Shown: piece by piece, positions 34,454-43,771 of the stretch
Layout: every line of letters starts with the position of its first letter
Numbering within the stretch: position 1 is the first letter of the stretch
Assembly (NCBI RefSeq): GCF_031845375.1
Contig: NZ_JAVREK010000008.1
Span: forward strand, 124,001-188,000
Direction of reading: 5' to 3'
From: Streptomonospora wellingtoniae
Lineage (GTDB): Bacteria; Actinomycetota; Actinomycetes; Streptosporangiales; Streptosporangiaceae
Length of the DNA: 64,000 bases
Made by a program: the position numbers and the translations under genes
The notes under the pieces: model-generated
What the model saw: only the letters and a program-made list of their open reading frames with translations
The model's database searches: none
What the model was told of the DNA's origin: nothing

Positions 34454-34718
34454 GGTGTTTGCGGCATTTTTTTGGATCACTGCACGCCCTTGTTGAGGCT
34501 CCGAAAAAGGACATGCATCAAACGCGCTCGAACGGCGGAATGAGTTACATCCCCGAATCGCTCGACCGCAGCGGAATCCGCTGGAGCGCATTTCTTTCCC
34601 GCGGTTCAGCCCTCTCGGATGAACCAGCTCCTCGGGATCGTTCGGACGGCGGAGGGCGCGCGCATCCCCGCTGCCGTGCCCCCTCCGCCGCGTTCAGGCC
34701 GGCGGTCGGCTGCCGTGT

Positions 34719-35966
34719 TCAGGCGGCACCGATGCGGCCCAAGAGCTCGTTGGCGCACAGGAGGAGGAACAGCCCTCCGGCGACGGTGAGTCCGACGTTG
34801 CTGACGATCCCGTTGCGCCACTCCTGCGGTGTCCGCTTGGAGTTCAGCAGCCACATCAGGGTGAAGGCGAGGAAGGGCATGAACGCGGAGCCGAGGACGC
34901 CGTAGGCGATGACCAGCTGGATCGGCTTGCCGACCGCCAGCAGCAGCATCGGAGGGAAGGTCAGCCAGAGCAGGTAGGCCCGGAACTCCCAGCTGGTCTC
35001 GCGCTCCTCCACCGGCCGGTTGGGCTTGCCGCGGATGTTGCCCACGAAGTCGGCGAACATGAGGCTGACCCCGTGCCAAACGCCGATGATCGAGGTGTAG
35101 GCGGCGGCGAAGAAGCCGATGAGGAACACGACCGAGACGATTCGGCCGAACCGCTCCTCCAGCACGTCGGCGAGGCTGACCAGGCCTTCGCTGCCTTCGG
35201 CCAGCGCCACCCGGCCGGCGCTGAGCATCTCCGCGCCCACGATGAGCATCGCGACGACGAAGACGCCGGTTGTGATGTAGGCGACCCGGTTGTCCAAGCG
35301 CATCATCTTGATCCAGGCCGCGTCGCGCCACCCCTTGGCGTTGACCCAGAAGCCGTAGGCCGCCATGGTGATGGTCCCGCCCACGCCGCCGATAAGGCCC
35401 AGGGTGTTGAACAGCGACTCATCCGGGCTGGACGGCACCAGCCCGACGGCCAGCGCACCCAGATCGGGGCCGATGTAGACCGCCAGGCCGACGACGGTGA
35501 CGAACATGACGCCGACGAGGACGGTCATGACCTTCTCGAACACGGCGTACTGGTTGAACCAGACGAAGACCAGTCCCGAGATTCCGGCGAGTATCGCGAA
35601 CACCCAGAGCGGCACCGAGGGGAACAGTGCGGCGAGAGGCAGAGCCGTCGCGGACATCGCCGAGGCACCGTAGACGAACCCCCAGATGACGATGTAGGGG
35701 CCGAAGAAAGCGAACGTCCAGACGCCCATGCTGCGCCAGCCGTCGAAGATGGTCCGCTCGGTTGCGAGGTGCCAGCGGCCCGCGGCCTCGGCCAGGGCGA
35801 TCTTCACGATGCAGCCGAGCACGACCGCCCAGAGCAGTGCGTAGCCGAACTTCTCCCCTGCCACGAGACTGGCGACCATGTCGCCGGCCCCGACGCCGGT
35901 GGCGGCGACGACGATGCCGGGCCCGATGAGCTTCCAGTTGGTCGTGCGTTGCTCAGTTCGCAGCAA
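34719..35966 (-). CDS. Nramp-related transporter lacking the canonical metal-site motifs
   Basis: A 415-residue membrane protein with about 11 helices in the Nramp/LeuT fold (GPGIVVAATGVGAGDMVASL at helix 1). In true Nramp Mn/Fe transporters helix 1 carries DPGN and helix 6 MPH. Here helix 1 has TGVGAGD and the matching helix 6 stretch reads GTITMAAYGFW, so both metal-binding motifs are replaced. Related actinobacterial proteins share this form. It may carry another ion or substrate; Mn/Fe uptake should not be assumed. It is monocistronic, with no metal regulator nearby. Confidence 0.82.
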   Translation of the reverse strand: MLRTEQRTTNWKLIGPGIVVAATGVGAGDMVASLVAGEKFGYALLWAVVLGCIVKIALAEAAGRWHLATERTIFDGWRSMGVWTFAFFGPYIVIWGFVYGASAMSATALPLAALFPSVPLWVFAILAGISGLVFVWFNQYAVFEKVMTVLVGVMFVTVVGLAVYIGPDLGALAVGLVPSSPDESLFNTLGLIGGVGGTITMAAYGFWVNAKGWRDAAWIKMMRLDNRVAYITTGVFVVAMLIVGAEMLSAGRVALAEGSEGLVSLADVLEERFGRIVSVVFLIGFFAAAYTSIIGVWHGVSLMFADFVGNIRGKPNRPVEERETSWEFRAYLLWLTFPPMLLLAVGKPIQLVIAYGVLGSAFMPFLAFTLMWLLNSKRTPQEWRNGIVSNVGLTVAGGLFLLLCANELLGRIGAA

Positions 35967-36646
35967 GTGTGCCCCTTAGGACTGGTCTGAGGGTGAGACC
36001 GGTCCGGTGCCGTTGGTCGCCGATCGCGGATGCCTGTACGGAGCGGAGCCCGGTTCGCGGGTCCCGCTCCACGCTGCTCCGTCGTCCCTCGGCAACCACT
36101 GGTTCCGCCGGAATTTCCCGTGACACGTTAGGGATCGGTGGCGAGGAGCGCGAGTTTCTTCTTGCACTGTCATTCGGCGCATCCGGTGCAGAAAGCCTGC
36201 GTCGGCGAACGACTGCCGAACGGGACCCGGCCAGAAGGCCGGTGTTCAGCCTCGGCGGTCGTGCACACCGCCCGTCCCCACGCCGCGGACGTGGTGGCCT
36301 CCGCCTCGGTCCGCGGCAAGGACGCTGGGACAGGCGGCTTCGCCACCCTGCTCGCCCGAGTCGACGACGACCCGCTCCAAGGGGAACCGGTCACGCCGAT
36401 GCCCGCACACCGTGGCGCCCCACGCCACCGAACTGCGCAAACGCGCTGCTCACTGCGTGATCCACGTCTTCCTTGCCATTGGATGTGAAGAATTGAATAG
36501 AGGATTCACCTTCTAGGTTTCGATGTTTATGGCGCTTGACTTCCCGGGGGCCGCCTTGGTTGTATTTCGACCGCCCGATCGGGATACGTTTTTTCGCTGA
36601 GTCGGAGCCACAGTGCGGTGGCTGGGACTAATCTTGGGAGTGCCTT
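35967..36646. other. Gene-free stretch upstream of the SH3-like protein
   Basis: About 680 bases with several short readings but none with a recognisable product or consistent codon use. GC content falls towards 36480-36650, where the promoter of the next gene must lie. I see nothing else. Confidence 0.4.
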
Positions 36647-36976
36647 GTGAAAAATGGATTCTTGAAGTCATCCGTACTCATTGCTTCGTTCGCTGCTGCG
36701 CTGTCGCTTTCGGCCGTTCCGGCGTCAGCCTCGGTAGCGCCCTCGGGGGAAGAAGCGCAGGCGGCGAGCATCAAGATCGTGGCGTACACGGAGGCTCCCG
36801 TTCGCACCCAGCCCTATGGGAGCAGCCACAAGATCGGCAGCATCAAGCCCGGCAGCTACATCTACATTCAGTGCGGACTCCAAAACAGCTACGGAAACTA
36901 CTGGTACCGCACCGGGTCCGGGCATTACACGTACAGCGCCCACTACTTCTCCTACCCGGGTATTCCCGCCTGCTGA
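36647..36976 (+). CDS. Small secreted SH3-like protein
   Basis: A 109-residue exported protein. It has a Sec signal peptide (KSSVLIASFAAALSLSAVPASA, cleavage after ASA) and a compact domain with VRTQPYGSSHKIGSIKPGSY, the RT-loop-like layout of bacterial SH3 domains, and two cysteines (CGLQ.., terminal C) that could pair. The GTG start at 36647 has GGGAG seven bases upstream. Lower GC and looser codon use than the neighbours suggest recent acquisition. Such proteins bind cell-wall peptides or stay as small extracellular factors; the role here is unknown. Confidence 0.75.
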   Translation: MKNGFLKSSVLIASFAAALSLSAVPASASVAPSGEEAQAASIKIVAYTEAPVRTQPYGSSHKIGSIKPGSYIYIQCGLQNSYGNYWYRTGSGHYTYSAHYFSYPGIPAC

Positions 36977-37780
36977 TGCTCCAGCTTGGATCCGGGTTCC
37001 CCCGGTCTCGGCCGTCTCATCGGGCTGCCAGGTAAACAAGCCTCCGACCTGGGGTAATATCCGAAAAATCAGACGGCCACCGCCTGACTATCGATGTTTG
37101 GGAAAACAACGAATCCCTGGGCGGTGGCCGGTGAACTCAGCGTATCGGCCCAAGGGCTCCACCGTTCTCGCGGTCTGTCCGGCAGGGTCCTGTCCCCCCG
37201 GATTTCCGGTGCTTGTACGCATGGTCGCGGGTGATGCTGCCGAGTTCGAGAGCCCCGTGTTTCAATCGGACGTTCTGATTTCTCTGGCCCGGCCCACGTG
37301 GAGGAGGCTTGCGTACTCCGCCCCAGGTCGTTTTGGTCGGTAACACAAAAGCATGTCGAGAGTTGGCACTCTGACCCACGCCTGAGGGATGCTCTCCGCA
37401 TGAGGCCGACCGCCCAGTATTGTTTGCTGTCGATCCCAGATCTGCTCCAGCAGTTTGCTGACGCATTGCATGTTTTCAACCGGCACCCAAGGCAACCGCC
37501 GAGGGGGGCCGATTCGAGCCCAGTCGGGAATGCCGCTGCGCCCTGTCCTGCTGCGGTGGATCCTCCAACCGCCGAGCGCGGCGGGTGCGGGCATCCCCTG
37601 CCGGTGATGCGCCGCGGCTCGACCGTGCAGGATCAGGGCCGATGGAGGCCGGTCCTCGGCAGCGGCGTTCGCGGCGGCTTCGACCACCGGACGCCGGCGG
37701 GTGCATCGAGCCGGCGTCGTGACCCGGGGGTCTCCGGGCCGGTTCGTTTGTGCCCGATCCACTTCGGATAGTGGTGGCGC
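36977..37780. other. Gene-free stretch with one long-loop inverted repeat
   Basis: About 800 bases with no gene I can support on either strand. An 11-base inverted repeat (CGGCCACCGCC at 37074-37084 with 37120-37130) encloses 35 bases. Base composition is lower in GC than the surroundings, consistent with decayed or foreign sequence. Confidence 0.4.
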
Positions 37781-39094
37781 ATGAGCGGACCGTCGTCATG
37801 CCCGGTGATCCTCATCCGCGACGTGCGCATCTTCAACGGCGTCGACCGGGAACTCCGCCACGGCCACGTCTTACTCAAGGACCGCCGCATCGACCGGGTC
37901 TTCCTCGCCCCCGAGGAACCGCCGTCGGGGATCGAGGCGACGGTCATCGACGGCAGGCGGGCCGACGGAACCTCCCGGGCGCTGATGCCAGGGCTGATCG
38001 ACGCCCACGCCCACGTCATGCTTGCGGGGAGCACCCAAGCCCAACTGCTGCTGGGCGGCGCCGGTCTCGCTTATTACAACGGCCTGGCCGAGGCCCGGGC
38101 CATGCTCCTGCGCGGCTTTACCGCCGTCCGCGACATGTCCGGCGACACCGTCGACCTCAAGCGAGTCCTGGATGCCGGAGTGTTTCCCGGCCCCCGGATC
38201 TACCCCTGCCAGGCGGGGATCTCCCAGACCTCCGGGCACGCCGACTTCGGCGCCGCCTACGAGCCTCCGACCGCTCTGGGCGGCGCGTCCTCCCGGGCCG
38301 AGCAGTTGGGCATGTCGCGCATCGCCGACGGCCGGGCCCGTGTACTGGCGGCGGTGCGCGAGCAGCTCAAAAAGGGCGCCAGCCAGATCAAGGTCATGGC
38401 GGGCGGCGGGGTGGCCTCGGCCTACGACCCGTTGGAGGTGTCCGAGTACACGCCCGATGAGCTTCGCGCCGCCGTCGAGGCCGCTGAGGACTGGGGCACC
38501 TACGTCTCGGTGCACGTCTATGCGCCCGCCGGCATCGAGCGCGCCGTCGAGGCGGGGGTGAAATCAATCGAGCACGGCCACCTCGCCGAGGAGTCCACGA
38601 TCGCCCTGCTTGCGCAGCGCGGGACCTGGCTGAGCACCCAGCCGTTCGTCGAAAGCGACCACTCCTATGAGAATCCCGCCTCTGCGGAGAAGAACCGACG
38701 GGTGTGCGCGGGGGTGGAGCAGACCTACCGCTGGGCGCGGCAGTACGGGGTGAAGACGGCGTTCGGCACGGACCTGCTGCTCAACCCTTCCGAAAGCCGC
38801 ATGCAGGCGCGGATGCTGCCCCGCCTGACCGGTTTCGGATACACCGCCGCCGAGGCGCTGACGATGGCCACCTCCGGCAACGCCGCCCTGCTCGCGCTTG
38901 CGGGGGACCGCGATCCGTACCGGTTGGAGGGCTGCGCGCCCGCGTTGGGACGGATCGTCGAGGGCGCGTGGGCCGACGTGCTCGTGGTCGACGGGGACCC
39001 GACCCGGAACCTCGATCTGCTGGCCGATCCCGAGACGAATCTGGCCGTCATCATCAAGGACGGGCACATCCACAAGAACCTGATCGGGGCATAG
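37781..39094 (+). CDS. Amidohydrolase (imidazolonepropionase-like, metal-dependent hydrolase)
   Basis: A 437-residue TIM-barrel hydrolase. Metal-binding motifs are present: LMPGLIDAHAHVML (HxH, strand 1), a lysine in QIKVMAGGGV that may be carbamylated, VSVHVYAPAGIERAVEAG and SIEHGHLAEE (two histidines), and AFGTDLLL (final aspartate). The layout matches the prolidase/imidazolonepropionase-like amidohydrolases (often Zn-dependent, acting on amino-acid amides, peptides or small lactams). The substrate cannot be predicted. No neighbouring gene points to a pathway. Confidence 0.88.
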   Translation: MSGPSSCPVILIRDVRIFNGVDRELRHGHVLLKDRRIDRVFLAPEEPPSGIEATVIDGRRADGTSRALMPGLIDAHAHVMLAGSTQAQLLLGGAGLAYYNGLAEARAMLLRGFTAVRDMSGDTVDLKRVLDAGVFPGPRIYPCQAGISQTSGHADFGAAYEPPTALGGASSRAEQLGMSRIADGRARVLAAVREQLKKGASQIKVMAGGGVASAYDPLEVSEYTPDELRAAVEAAEDWGTYVSVHVYAPAGIERAVEAGVKSIEHGHLAEESTIALLAQRGTWLSTQPFVESDHSYENPASAEKNRRVCAGVEQTYRWARQYGVKTAFGTDLLLNPSESRMQARMLPRLTGFGYTAAEALTMATSGNAALLALAGDRDPYRLEGCAPALGRIVEGAWADVLVVDGDPTRNLDLLADPETNLAVIIKDGHIHKNLIGA

Positions 39095-39182
39095 CAGGCG
39101 GTGGATTCCACATCCCTGGTGGCGGTGCGCCGTCGCGGCGGGTGCTGCTCGGGCCAGTATCACCGCCCCCACCCCGCACCAG

Positions 39183-39830
39183 TCAGTGGCCGAGGTTGAC
39201 CTGTGCCCTGTGGTGCTCGCCCTTGTCGATGAGGTCGAGGAACCCGAGGGCGTAGTCCGCGGCGGAGATCGCGCCGCCGTCCTCGGGTTGGACCGCGGCC
39301 TCGCCGCCGAGCCGGTAACGGCCGAGCCGTTCGCCGGGCATACGTGCGCCGAACCGGAGTGCCGGGCTCACGAAGACCCAGTCGAGTGACGCGGGCGTGG
39401 CCGGGAGATCCTCGATGACGAGCGCCGCACCGGCGCGGATCTCGCCGTGGAGCTCTGCGGGGATATGGCTGAGGTCGGCGACGAAGCGATCCGCTCCGGG
39501 TGCGGGGCGCAGCGACGAGGCGCCGCCGACGATGAACAGGGGTACGCCTGCGGCATCGACCAGCCGCGCGATGGTGCGGTAGACGTCACGAAAGGTGTCG
39601 GCCAGCGGACCGCGTGGGGCGAGTGCGCCGACGACGACGTCCGCGTTCTCGATGGGTGCCGAGAGCGCTGCTTCGTCGCTTGCGTCGCCTTGGACGTAGG
39701 TCACGTTCGGGATCGGCGCGTCGGGGCGCGAGCGGCTCAGCGCGGTGACCCGGTGGCCGCGGGCGGCGGCCTCCGCGGTGATGGCCGAACCGGCGTAGCC
39801 GGTGCCGCCGATGACGGTAATGCGAGACAT
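39183..39830 (-). CDS. NAD(P)-binding NmrA/SDR-type protein
   Basis: A 215-residue Rossmann protein with ITVIGGTGYAGSAITAEAAARGH (GxxGxxG) and VTYVQGDASDEAAL. It lacks a clear YxxxK, as do many NmrA-like redox sensors and small NAD(P)H-dependent reductases of this length. It is divergent from the HxlR regulator at 39920, a common pairing for quinone or aldehyde stress. ATG 39830 with GGAAGG upstream is chosen over an in-frame start at 39902, which would overlap the regulator's promoter. Confidence 0.85.
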   Translation of the reverse strand: MSRITVIGGTGYAGSAITAEAAARGHRVTALSRSRPDAPIPNVTYVQGDASDEAALSAPIENADVVVGALAPRGPLADTFRDVYRTIARLVDAAGVPLFIVGGASSLRPAPGADRFVADLSHIPAELHGEIRAGAALVIEDLPATPASLDWVFVSPALRFGARMPGERLGRYRLGGEAAVQPEDGGAISAADYALGFLDLIDKGEHHRAQVNLGH

Positions 39831-39919
39831 GAGGGTGCCTTCCGATGGGAGGGGTGGCGTCGGATGACGCGGCGTGGTTACTGTATGAGTGCAGCTCTCC
39901 ATTGGGAAGAAGGCACTTC

Positions 39920-40312
39920 GTGGTAACCCCTGAAGGCGAGCCGGTGCTCCGCGGAACCCCCTACCGCGCGGACTGTCCGACTCGCCGCATCCTGGATCGC
40001 ATCGGCGACCGTTGGACGGTCCTCATCGTGGGCGCCCTCTGGGACGGCCCCGCCCGCTTCTCGGAGTTGGGCCGACGCATCGAGGGCGTCTCGCAGAAGA
40101 TGCTCACTCAGACTCTGCGCGGGCTCGAACGGGACGGGATCGTGCGCCGTACCGTCTACCCGGAGGTTCCCGTGCGCGTCGAGTACACGCTCACCGAGGC
40201 GGGCCGTACCCTGCGGGAGCCGCTGCGCGCGCTCGAGGAATGGTCGATCGCGCATCTCGGCGACGTGTCGGCGTCGCAGGAGGCCTACGACCGCGGATCG
40301 GCTTCCTCCTGA
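39920..40312 (+). CDS. HxlR-family transcription regulator
   Basis: A 130-residue winged-helix protein. The HxlR core is complete: CPTRRILDRIGDRWTVLIVG, GPARFSELGRRIEGVSQKML and TLRGLERDGIVRR with EVPVRVEYTLTEAGRTL. The N-terminal cysteine (DCPTRR) is the redox-sensing residue in QorR/HypR-type members. GGGAAGAAGG eight bases before GTG 39920 supports this start over the longer reading from 39845. It probably controls the divergent NmrA-like gene (inference). Confidence 0.92.
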   Translation: MVTPEGEPVLRGTPYRADCPTRRILDRIGDRWTVLIVGALWDGPARFSELGRRIEGVSQKMLTQTLRGLERDGIVRRTVYPEVPVRVEYTLTEAGRTLREPLRALEEWSIAHLGDVSASQEAYDRGSASS

Positions 40313-40441
40313 CTCCGCATTTCGAGTACCGCAGGCTGACGTGAGATTCGCTGCTGCGCGTGCAGAAGAGCCGGTCAACCGCACCTGCCGGCCCTGCTCC
40401 CGGGTGGCCGTGTCGTCCATCACCCTCATCGCTCTTGTTTC

Positions 40442-40492
40442 GAGAACGACCGTTCTATACTTTCGGAGGCGGCTCGGAGAACGACCGTTCTC
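40442..40492. promoter_or_regulatory. Two copies of a palindromic operator upstream of the alpha/beta hydrolase
   Basis: GAGAACGACCGTTCT (40442-40456) and GAGAACGACCGTTCTC (40477-40492) are copies of one inverted repeat (AGAACG-N2-CGTTCT), 35 bases centre to centre. A TATACT (40456-40461) directly after the first could be a -10. This resembles TetR-family operators, but no TetR gene is adjacent. Confidence 0.65.
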
Positions 40493-40516
40493 CATAGGAC
40501 TCCAGGAGATGCGGCA

Positions 40517-41359
40517 ATGGCTACCGTCACCGTCGGAACCGAGAACAGCACGCCGATCGAGCTCTACTACGAAGACCACGGAACCGGGCAGCCGATCGTG
40601 CTTATCCACGGCTACCCGCTCAACGGCCACAGCTGGGAGCGCCAGAGCCGTGAGCTGATCGACGCCGGCTACCGGGTCATCACCTACGACCGCCGCGGTT
40701 TCGGGCAGTCCAGCAAGGTCGGGACGGGCTATGACTACGACACTTTCGCTGCCGACCTCGGCACGCTGCTGGAGGCGCTTGACCTGAGCGAGGTGATCCT
40801 CGTCGGCTTCTCCATGGGTACCGGCGAACTCGCCCGCTACGTCAAGAACCACGGTCACGAGCGCGTCGCCAAGCTCGCCTTCCTCGCGTCGCTGGAGCCG
40901 TTCCTGCTCCAGCGCGACGACAATCCGACCGGCGTCCCGCAGGAGGTCTTCGACGGCATAACCGATGCCGCACGCGCCGACCGCTACGCCTGGTTCACGC
41001 AGTTCTACAAGGACTTCTACAACCTCGACGCAAACCTCGGCAGCAGGATCAGTCCGGAGGTCGTCACCGCCAACTGGAACACCGCGACCGTCTCGGCGCC
41101 CGTCGCCGCCTACGCCGTGGTGGCCTCGTGGATCGAGGACTTCCGCGACGACGTCGCGTCGGTCCGGGCCGCGGGCAAGCCCTCGCTGATCCTGCACGGC
41201 ACCGAAGACAACATCCTGCCGATCGACGCGACCGGACGCCCCTTCCACGCCGCCTTCCCGGAAGCGGAGTATGTCGAGGTGGAGGGAGCCCCGCACGGTC
41301 TCCTGTGGACCCACGCCGAAGAGGTCAACGACGCGCTCCTGCGTTTCGTAGGCCCCTGA
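40517..41359 (+). CDS. Alpha/beta hydrolase, non-haem chloroperoxidase/arylesterase type
   Basis: A 280-residue cytosolic hydrolase. The oxyanion motif is LIHGYPLNGHSWERQ, the nucleophile elbow VGFSMGTGE (Ser near residue 99), the acid ILHGTEDNILP and the histidine EGAPHGLLW. DRRGFGQSS is diagnostic of the cofactor-free haloperoxidase/perhydrolase group, whose physiological reaction is usually ester hydrolysis. GGAG ten bases before the ATG and the operator pair just upstream fit a stand-alone inducible gene, ended by the hairpin at 41372-41400. Confidence 0.92.
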   Translation: MATVTVGTENSTPIELYYEDHGTGQPIVLIHGYPLNGHSWERQSRELIDAGYRVITYDRRGFGQSSKVGTGYDYDTFAADLGTLLEALDLSEVILVGFSMGTGELARYVKNHGHERVAKLAFLASLEPFLLQRDDNPTGVPQEVFDGITDAARADRYAWFTQFYKDFYNLDANLGSRISPEVVTANWNTATVSAPVAAYAVVASWIEDFRDDVASVRAAGKPSLILHGTEDNILPIDATGRPFHAAFPEAEYVEVEGAPHGLLWTHAEEVNDALLRFVGP

Positions 41360-41371
41360 CGCTCCAATCCC

Positions 41372-41400
41372 GGTGGGGTACGGCCCAACCGTGCCCCACC
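41372..41400 (+). terminator. Terminator hairpin after the alpha/beta hydrolase
   Basis: GGTGGGGTACGG (41372-41383) pairs with CCGTGCCCCACC (41389-41400), with one G-T wobble and a five-base loop, 12 bases after the stop. No T-run follows. Confidence 0.7.
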
Positions 41401-41615
41401 TCTCACCGTCAGGGTCGCGCTCCCTGCCGGGCGGACTCCTACCGGGCGTTCTGCGCCTGATGCGCCTTCCTCGTCGAGGGCCCCGATTTCATCGACGCGG
41501 CCACCAGGACGCCTACGCCACCATCACGGTGGTGGTGCCGACCGCCTCCGTCCACGACACCACCGGGACGGCCGGCCGGACAGCGTCGCCCGCCGGATCA
41601 CACCCCGCCGGGCGC

Positions 41616-42914
41616 ATGTCGGCCGCTGATTCGGATAACAGCACCGGAATGGGACGCGACCAGCAGCCAGACGCATCAGCTGGCCTCTCGGCCAGCTCGG
41701 GCCGACAACCGACACCGACCGGTGCCTGGGCGCGCACGGTGCAGTGGCTCCGGCGTGCGCGCTCCGACGGCCACGAGCGCCACACGCTGCTGATGATCGC
41801 CAAGAGCACGCTGGCCGCCACCATCGCCTGGGGCATCTCCTATTCGCTGCTGAGCGCTCAGTCGCCCGCCTTCGCGCCGTTTTCCGCGGTGCTGATGATC
41901 CAAGTCACCGTCTACCAGTCGTTCTCCCAAGCGCTGCGCTACCTGGGCGCCGTCGCAGCCGGGGTGGCCGTGCAGGGCGTCGTGGGTTTCCTCGCCGGAC
42001 CCAACCTGGCCACGTTCGTCCTGGTCGCCGCCATCGCGCTGGCCATCGGCCGCTGGCCGCGCCTGGGCTCGCAGGGCTCACAAGTGGTCACTGCGGCGTT
42101 CTTCGCCTTCGCCCTCTACATCACCGCGACCAGCATGACCGAGCGCGCCGCGCAGCTGGGCTCGATCATCCTGCTGGTGGCCATCGGCTGCACGGTGGGC
42201 GTGCTGGTCAACGTGCTGGTCGCTCCGCCCATGCGCTTTCGCAGCGCCGAGTACGGCGTGCGCGCGCTTGCTCACGCGCTGTGCGAGCTGCTGTCGGACA
42301 TGCACCCGGCTCTGCGCGAAGGGCAACTGGATACCGACCGCACCCGCCAGTGGCGCGAGCGGGCCAACCGGATGCAGGGCACCGTCGCCCAAGCCCGCAG
42401 CGCCGTGCGCACCGCCGAGGAGAGCGTCTACTACAACCCGCGCAAGCTGCTGAACCGACGCCACCGGCGCCACACGTTCACCGGCTACGCGGGCGTGGTC
42501 GACGCTTTGGAACGCGTCTCCTACCAGCTCGCCGCGGTGACCCGCACGCTGGACATGGCGGTTTCCGAGACCGGCGCCGGGCCGCAGCGCACCGAGTTCC
42601 TAGGCCTGTATGCCGACCTGCTCGCCGCGCTGGCCGAGATCACCGACGAACTCGGCGAGGTGGAGGAGGACCGGCTCGTCGAGCAGGCCCGCCACCTGTG
42701 CGGGCTGTCCGACCAGGCCCGCGACTACGCCCAGCGGCTGGCCGAGGGTGCCGAGGACATCACATTCGTCGTCACCGACCGCTCCAGTCCCTACGGCACC
42801 CTGCTGGTCGAGGCCGCCCGGCTGCAGGAGGAGGTCCGCCACACCTGCGATCTCCTCCAGCGCTCGGTCAACCGGGAGTTTCCCGGCAGCGAGCCGCAGC
42901 ACTCGGGCCGCTGA
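41616..42914 (+). CDS. FUSC/aromatic acid exporter-like membrane protein
   Basis: A 432-residue protein. After a disordered N-terminus, six membrane helices (SLLSAQSPAFAPFSAVLMI through AQLGSIILLVAIGCTVGVLV) match half of an FUSC/ArAE-type efflux module. The C-terminal 220 residues are cytoplasmic coiled helices, as in DUF939-type members, which export aromatic or amphipathic compounds. ATG 41616 follows the last unconserved basic stretch; ATG 41649 is an alternative. No regulator or partner subunit is adjacent. Confidence 0.8.
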   Translation: MSAADSDNSTGMGRDQQPDASAGLSASSGRQPTPTGAWARTVQWLRRARSDGHERHTLLMIAKSTLAATIAWGISYSLLSAQSPAFAPFSAVLMIQVTVYQSFSQALRYLGAVAAGVAVQGVVGFLAGPNLATFVLVAAIALAIGRWPRLGSQGSQVVTAAFFAFALYITATSMTERAAQLGSIILLVAIGCTVGVLVNVLVAPPMRFRSAEYGVRALAHALCELLSDMHPALREGQLDTDRTRQWRERANRMQGTVAQARSAVRTAEESVYYNPRKLLNRRHRRHTFTGYAGVVDALERVSYQLAAVTRTLDMAVSETGAGPQRTEFLGLYADLLAALAEITDELGEVEEDRLVEQARHLCGLSDQARDYAQRLAEGAEDITFVVTDRSSPYGTLLVEAARLQEEVRHTCDLLQRSVNREFPGSEPQHSGR

Positions 42915-43095
42915 TCCCCGGGCCGAGGTGCACGGCGAGCCGCTCACGCGGCGGGCCGTCCGCCCTGGGCCGGGTGCGGCCCCCTGTTGCGCGCCCGCGC
43001 GGGGCGCGCCTTCCCCACCCGGCATCTGGCCGGTCTCGGCGGTGCGGCACGCGATTACGCAGGCGGGGGTCGGGCTTTCGGCCCGCCGATGGCCC

Positions 43096-43662
43096 TCACG
43101 GACCAGCCGCTGCCCAGACGGTCTCGCCGTCCGCCACCGCGGCGGTCGCCGAAAGTCCCAGCGAGCGTGCCACACCCTCCGAGGCGGTGTGGCCCGGGTG
43201 GATGTGCGCGGTCAGGCGCAGGACCCCGCGCGTGCGCAGCCACCGCGCCATGGCGAGCGCGCTCTCGCGGGCGTAGCCGCGGCCCTGGTGGGCGGTGCCG
43301 ACCATCCACGCGAGTTCGGCTTCCAGACCGTGGGCACGCAGGGGTCTGTGAAGGCGTGGGCGACCGAGCGTGGCCTGCACGGTGCCGACGAGCAGGCCGT
43401 CCGCATCGCGGCGCAGCATCCAGTTCAGCCAGCCCTGTGTCCCGTCCGGTGATCGACCGACCGCTTGGCGTCGGTAGCGCGCGGTGAGTTCGTCGAGGGA
43501 AGCCGGCTCCCCGCCGGTCCAGGTGTGCAGGCGCACGTCCTTGAACACCGCGAAAGCCTCGCGGGCGTGCTCCACGCGGAGCGGCTCCAGCCGGAGCCGT
43601 TCGGTGGCGAGGGGAACGGCGGTAGGCCATTCGGCCGATGGGGGAGCGCTCGGTCGGGGCAT
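43096..43662 (-). CDS. GNAT-family N-acetyltransferase (RimJ-like)
   Basis: A 188-residue acetyltransferase. It shows TERLRLEPLRVEHAREAF at the N-terminus, LEAELAWMVGTAHQGRGYAR (the acetyl-CoA motif A, QGRGYA) and a final stretch, HIHPGHTASEGVARSLGLS, of the RimJ/RimL group, which acetylates protein N-termini or small amines. The ATG at 43662 removes an unconserved arginine/proline-rich extension that would run to 43767. Confidence 0.87.
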   Translation of the reverse strand: MPRPSAPPSAEWPTAVPLATERLRLEPLRVEHAREAFAVFKDVRLHTWTGGEPASLDELTARYRRQAVGRSPDGTQGWLNWMLRRDADGLLVGTVQATLGRPRLHRPLRAHGLEAELAWMVGTAHQGRGYARESALAMARWLRTRGVLRLTAHIHPGHTASEGVARSLGLSATAAVADGETVWAAAGP

Positions 43663-43771
43663 GGCTCCACGGTAGGTCGCTGAGGAGGGTTCCCGCCGCG
43701 CCGGCCGACCAGGCGCCGCGCCGGCTCCGGCGACAGGCACGCGCCGCCGGACGAGGCGCGGTCGCACGGCC

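Noticed and set aside
36977..37780. Several 100-160-codon frames on both strands
   Set aside because: They overlap each other, show no consistent codon bias and give no recognisable domain.
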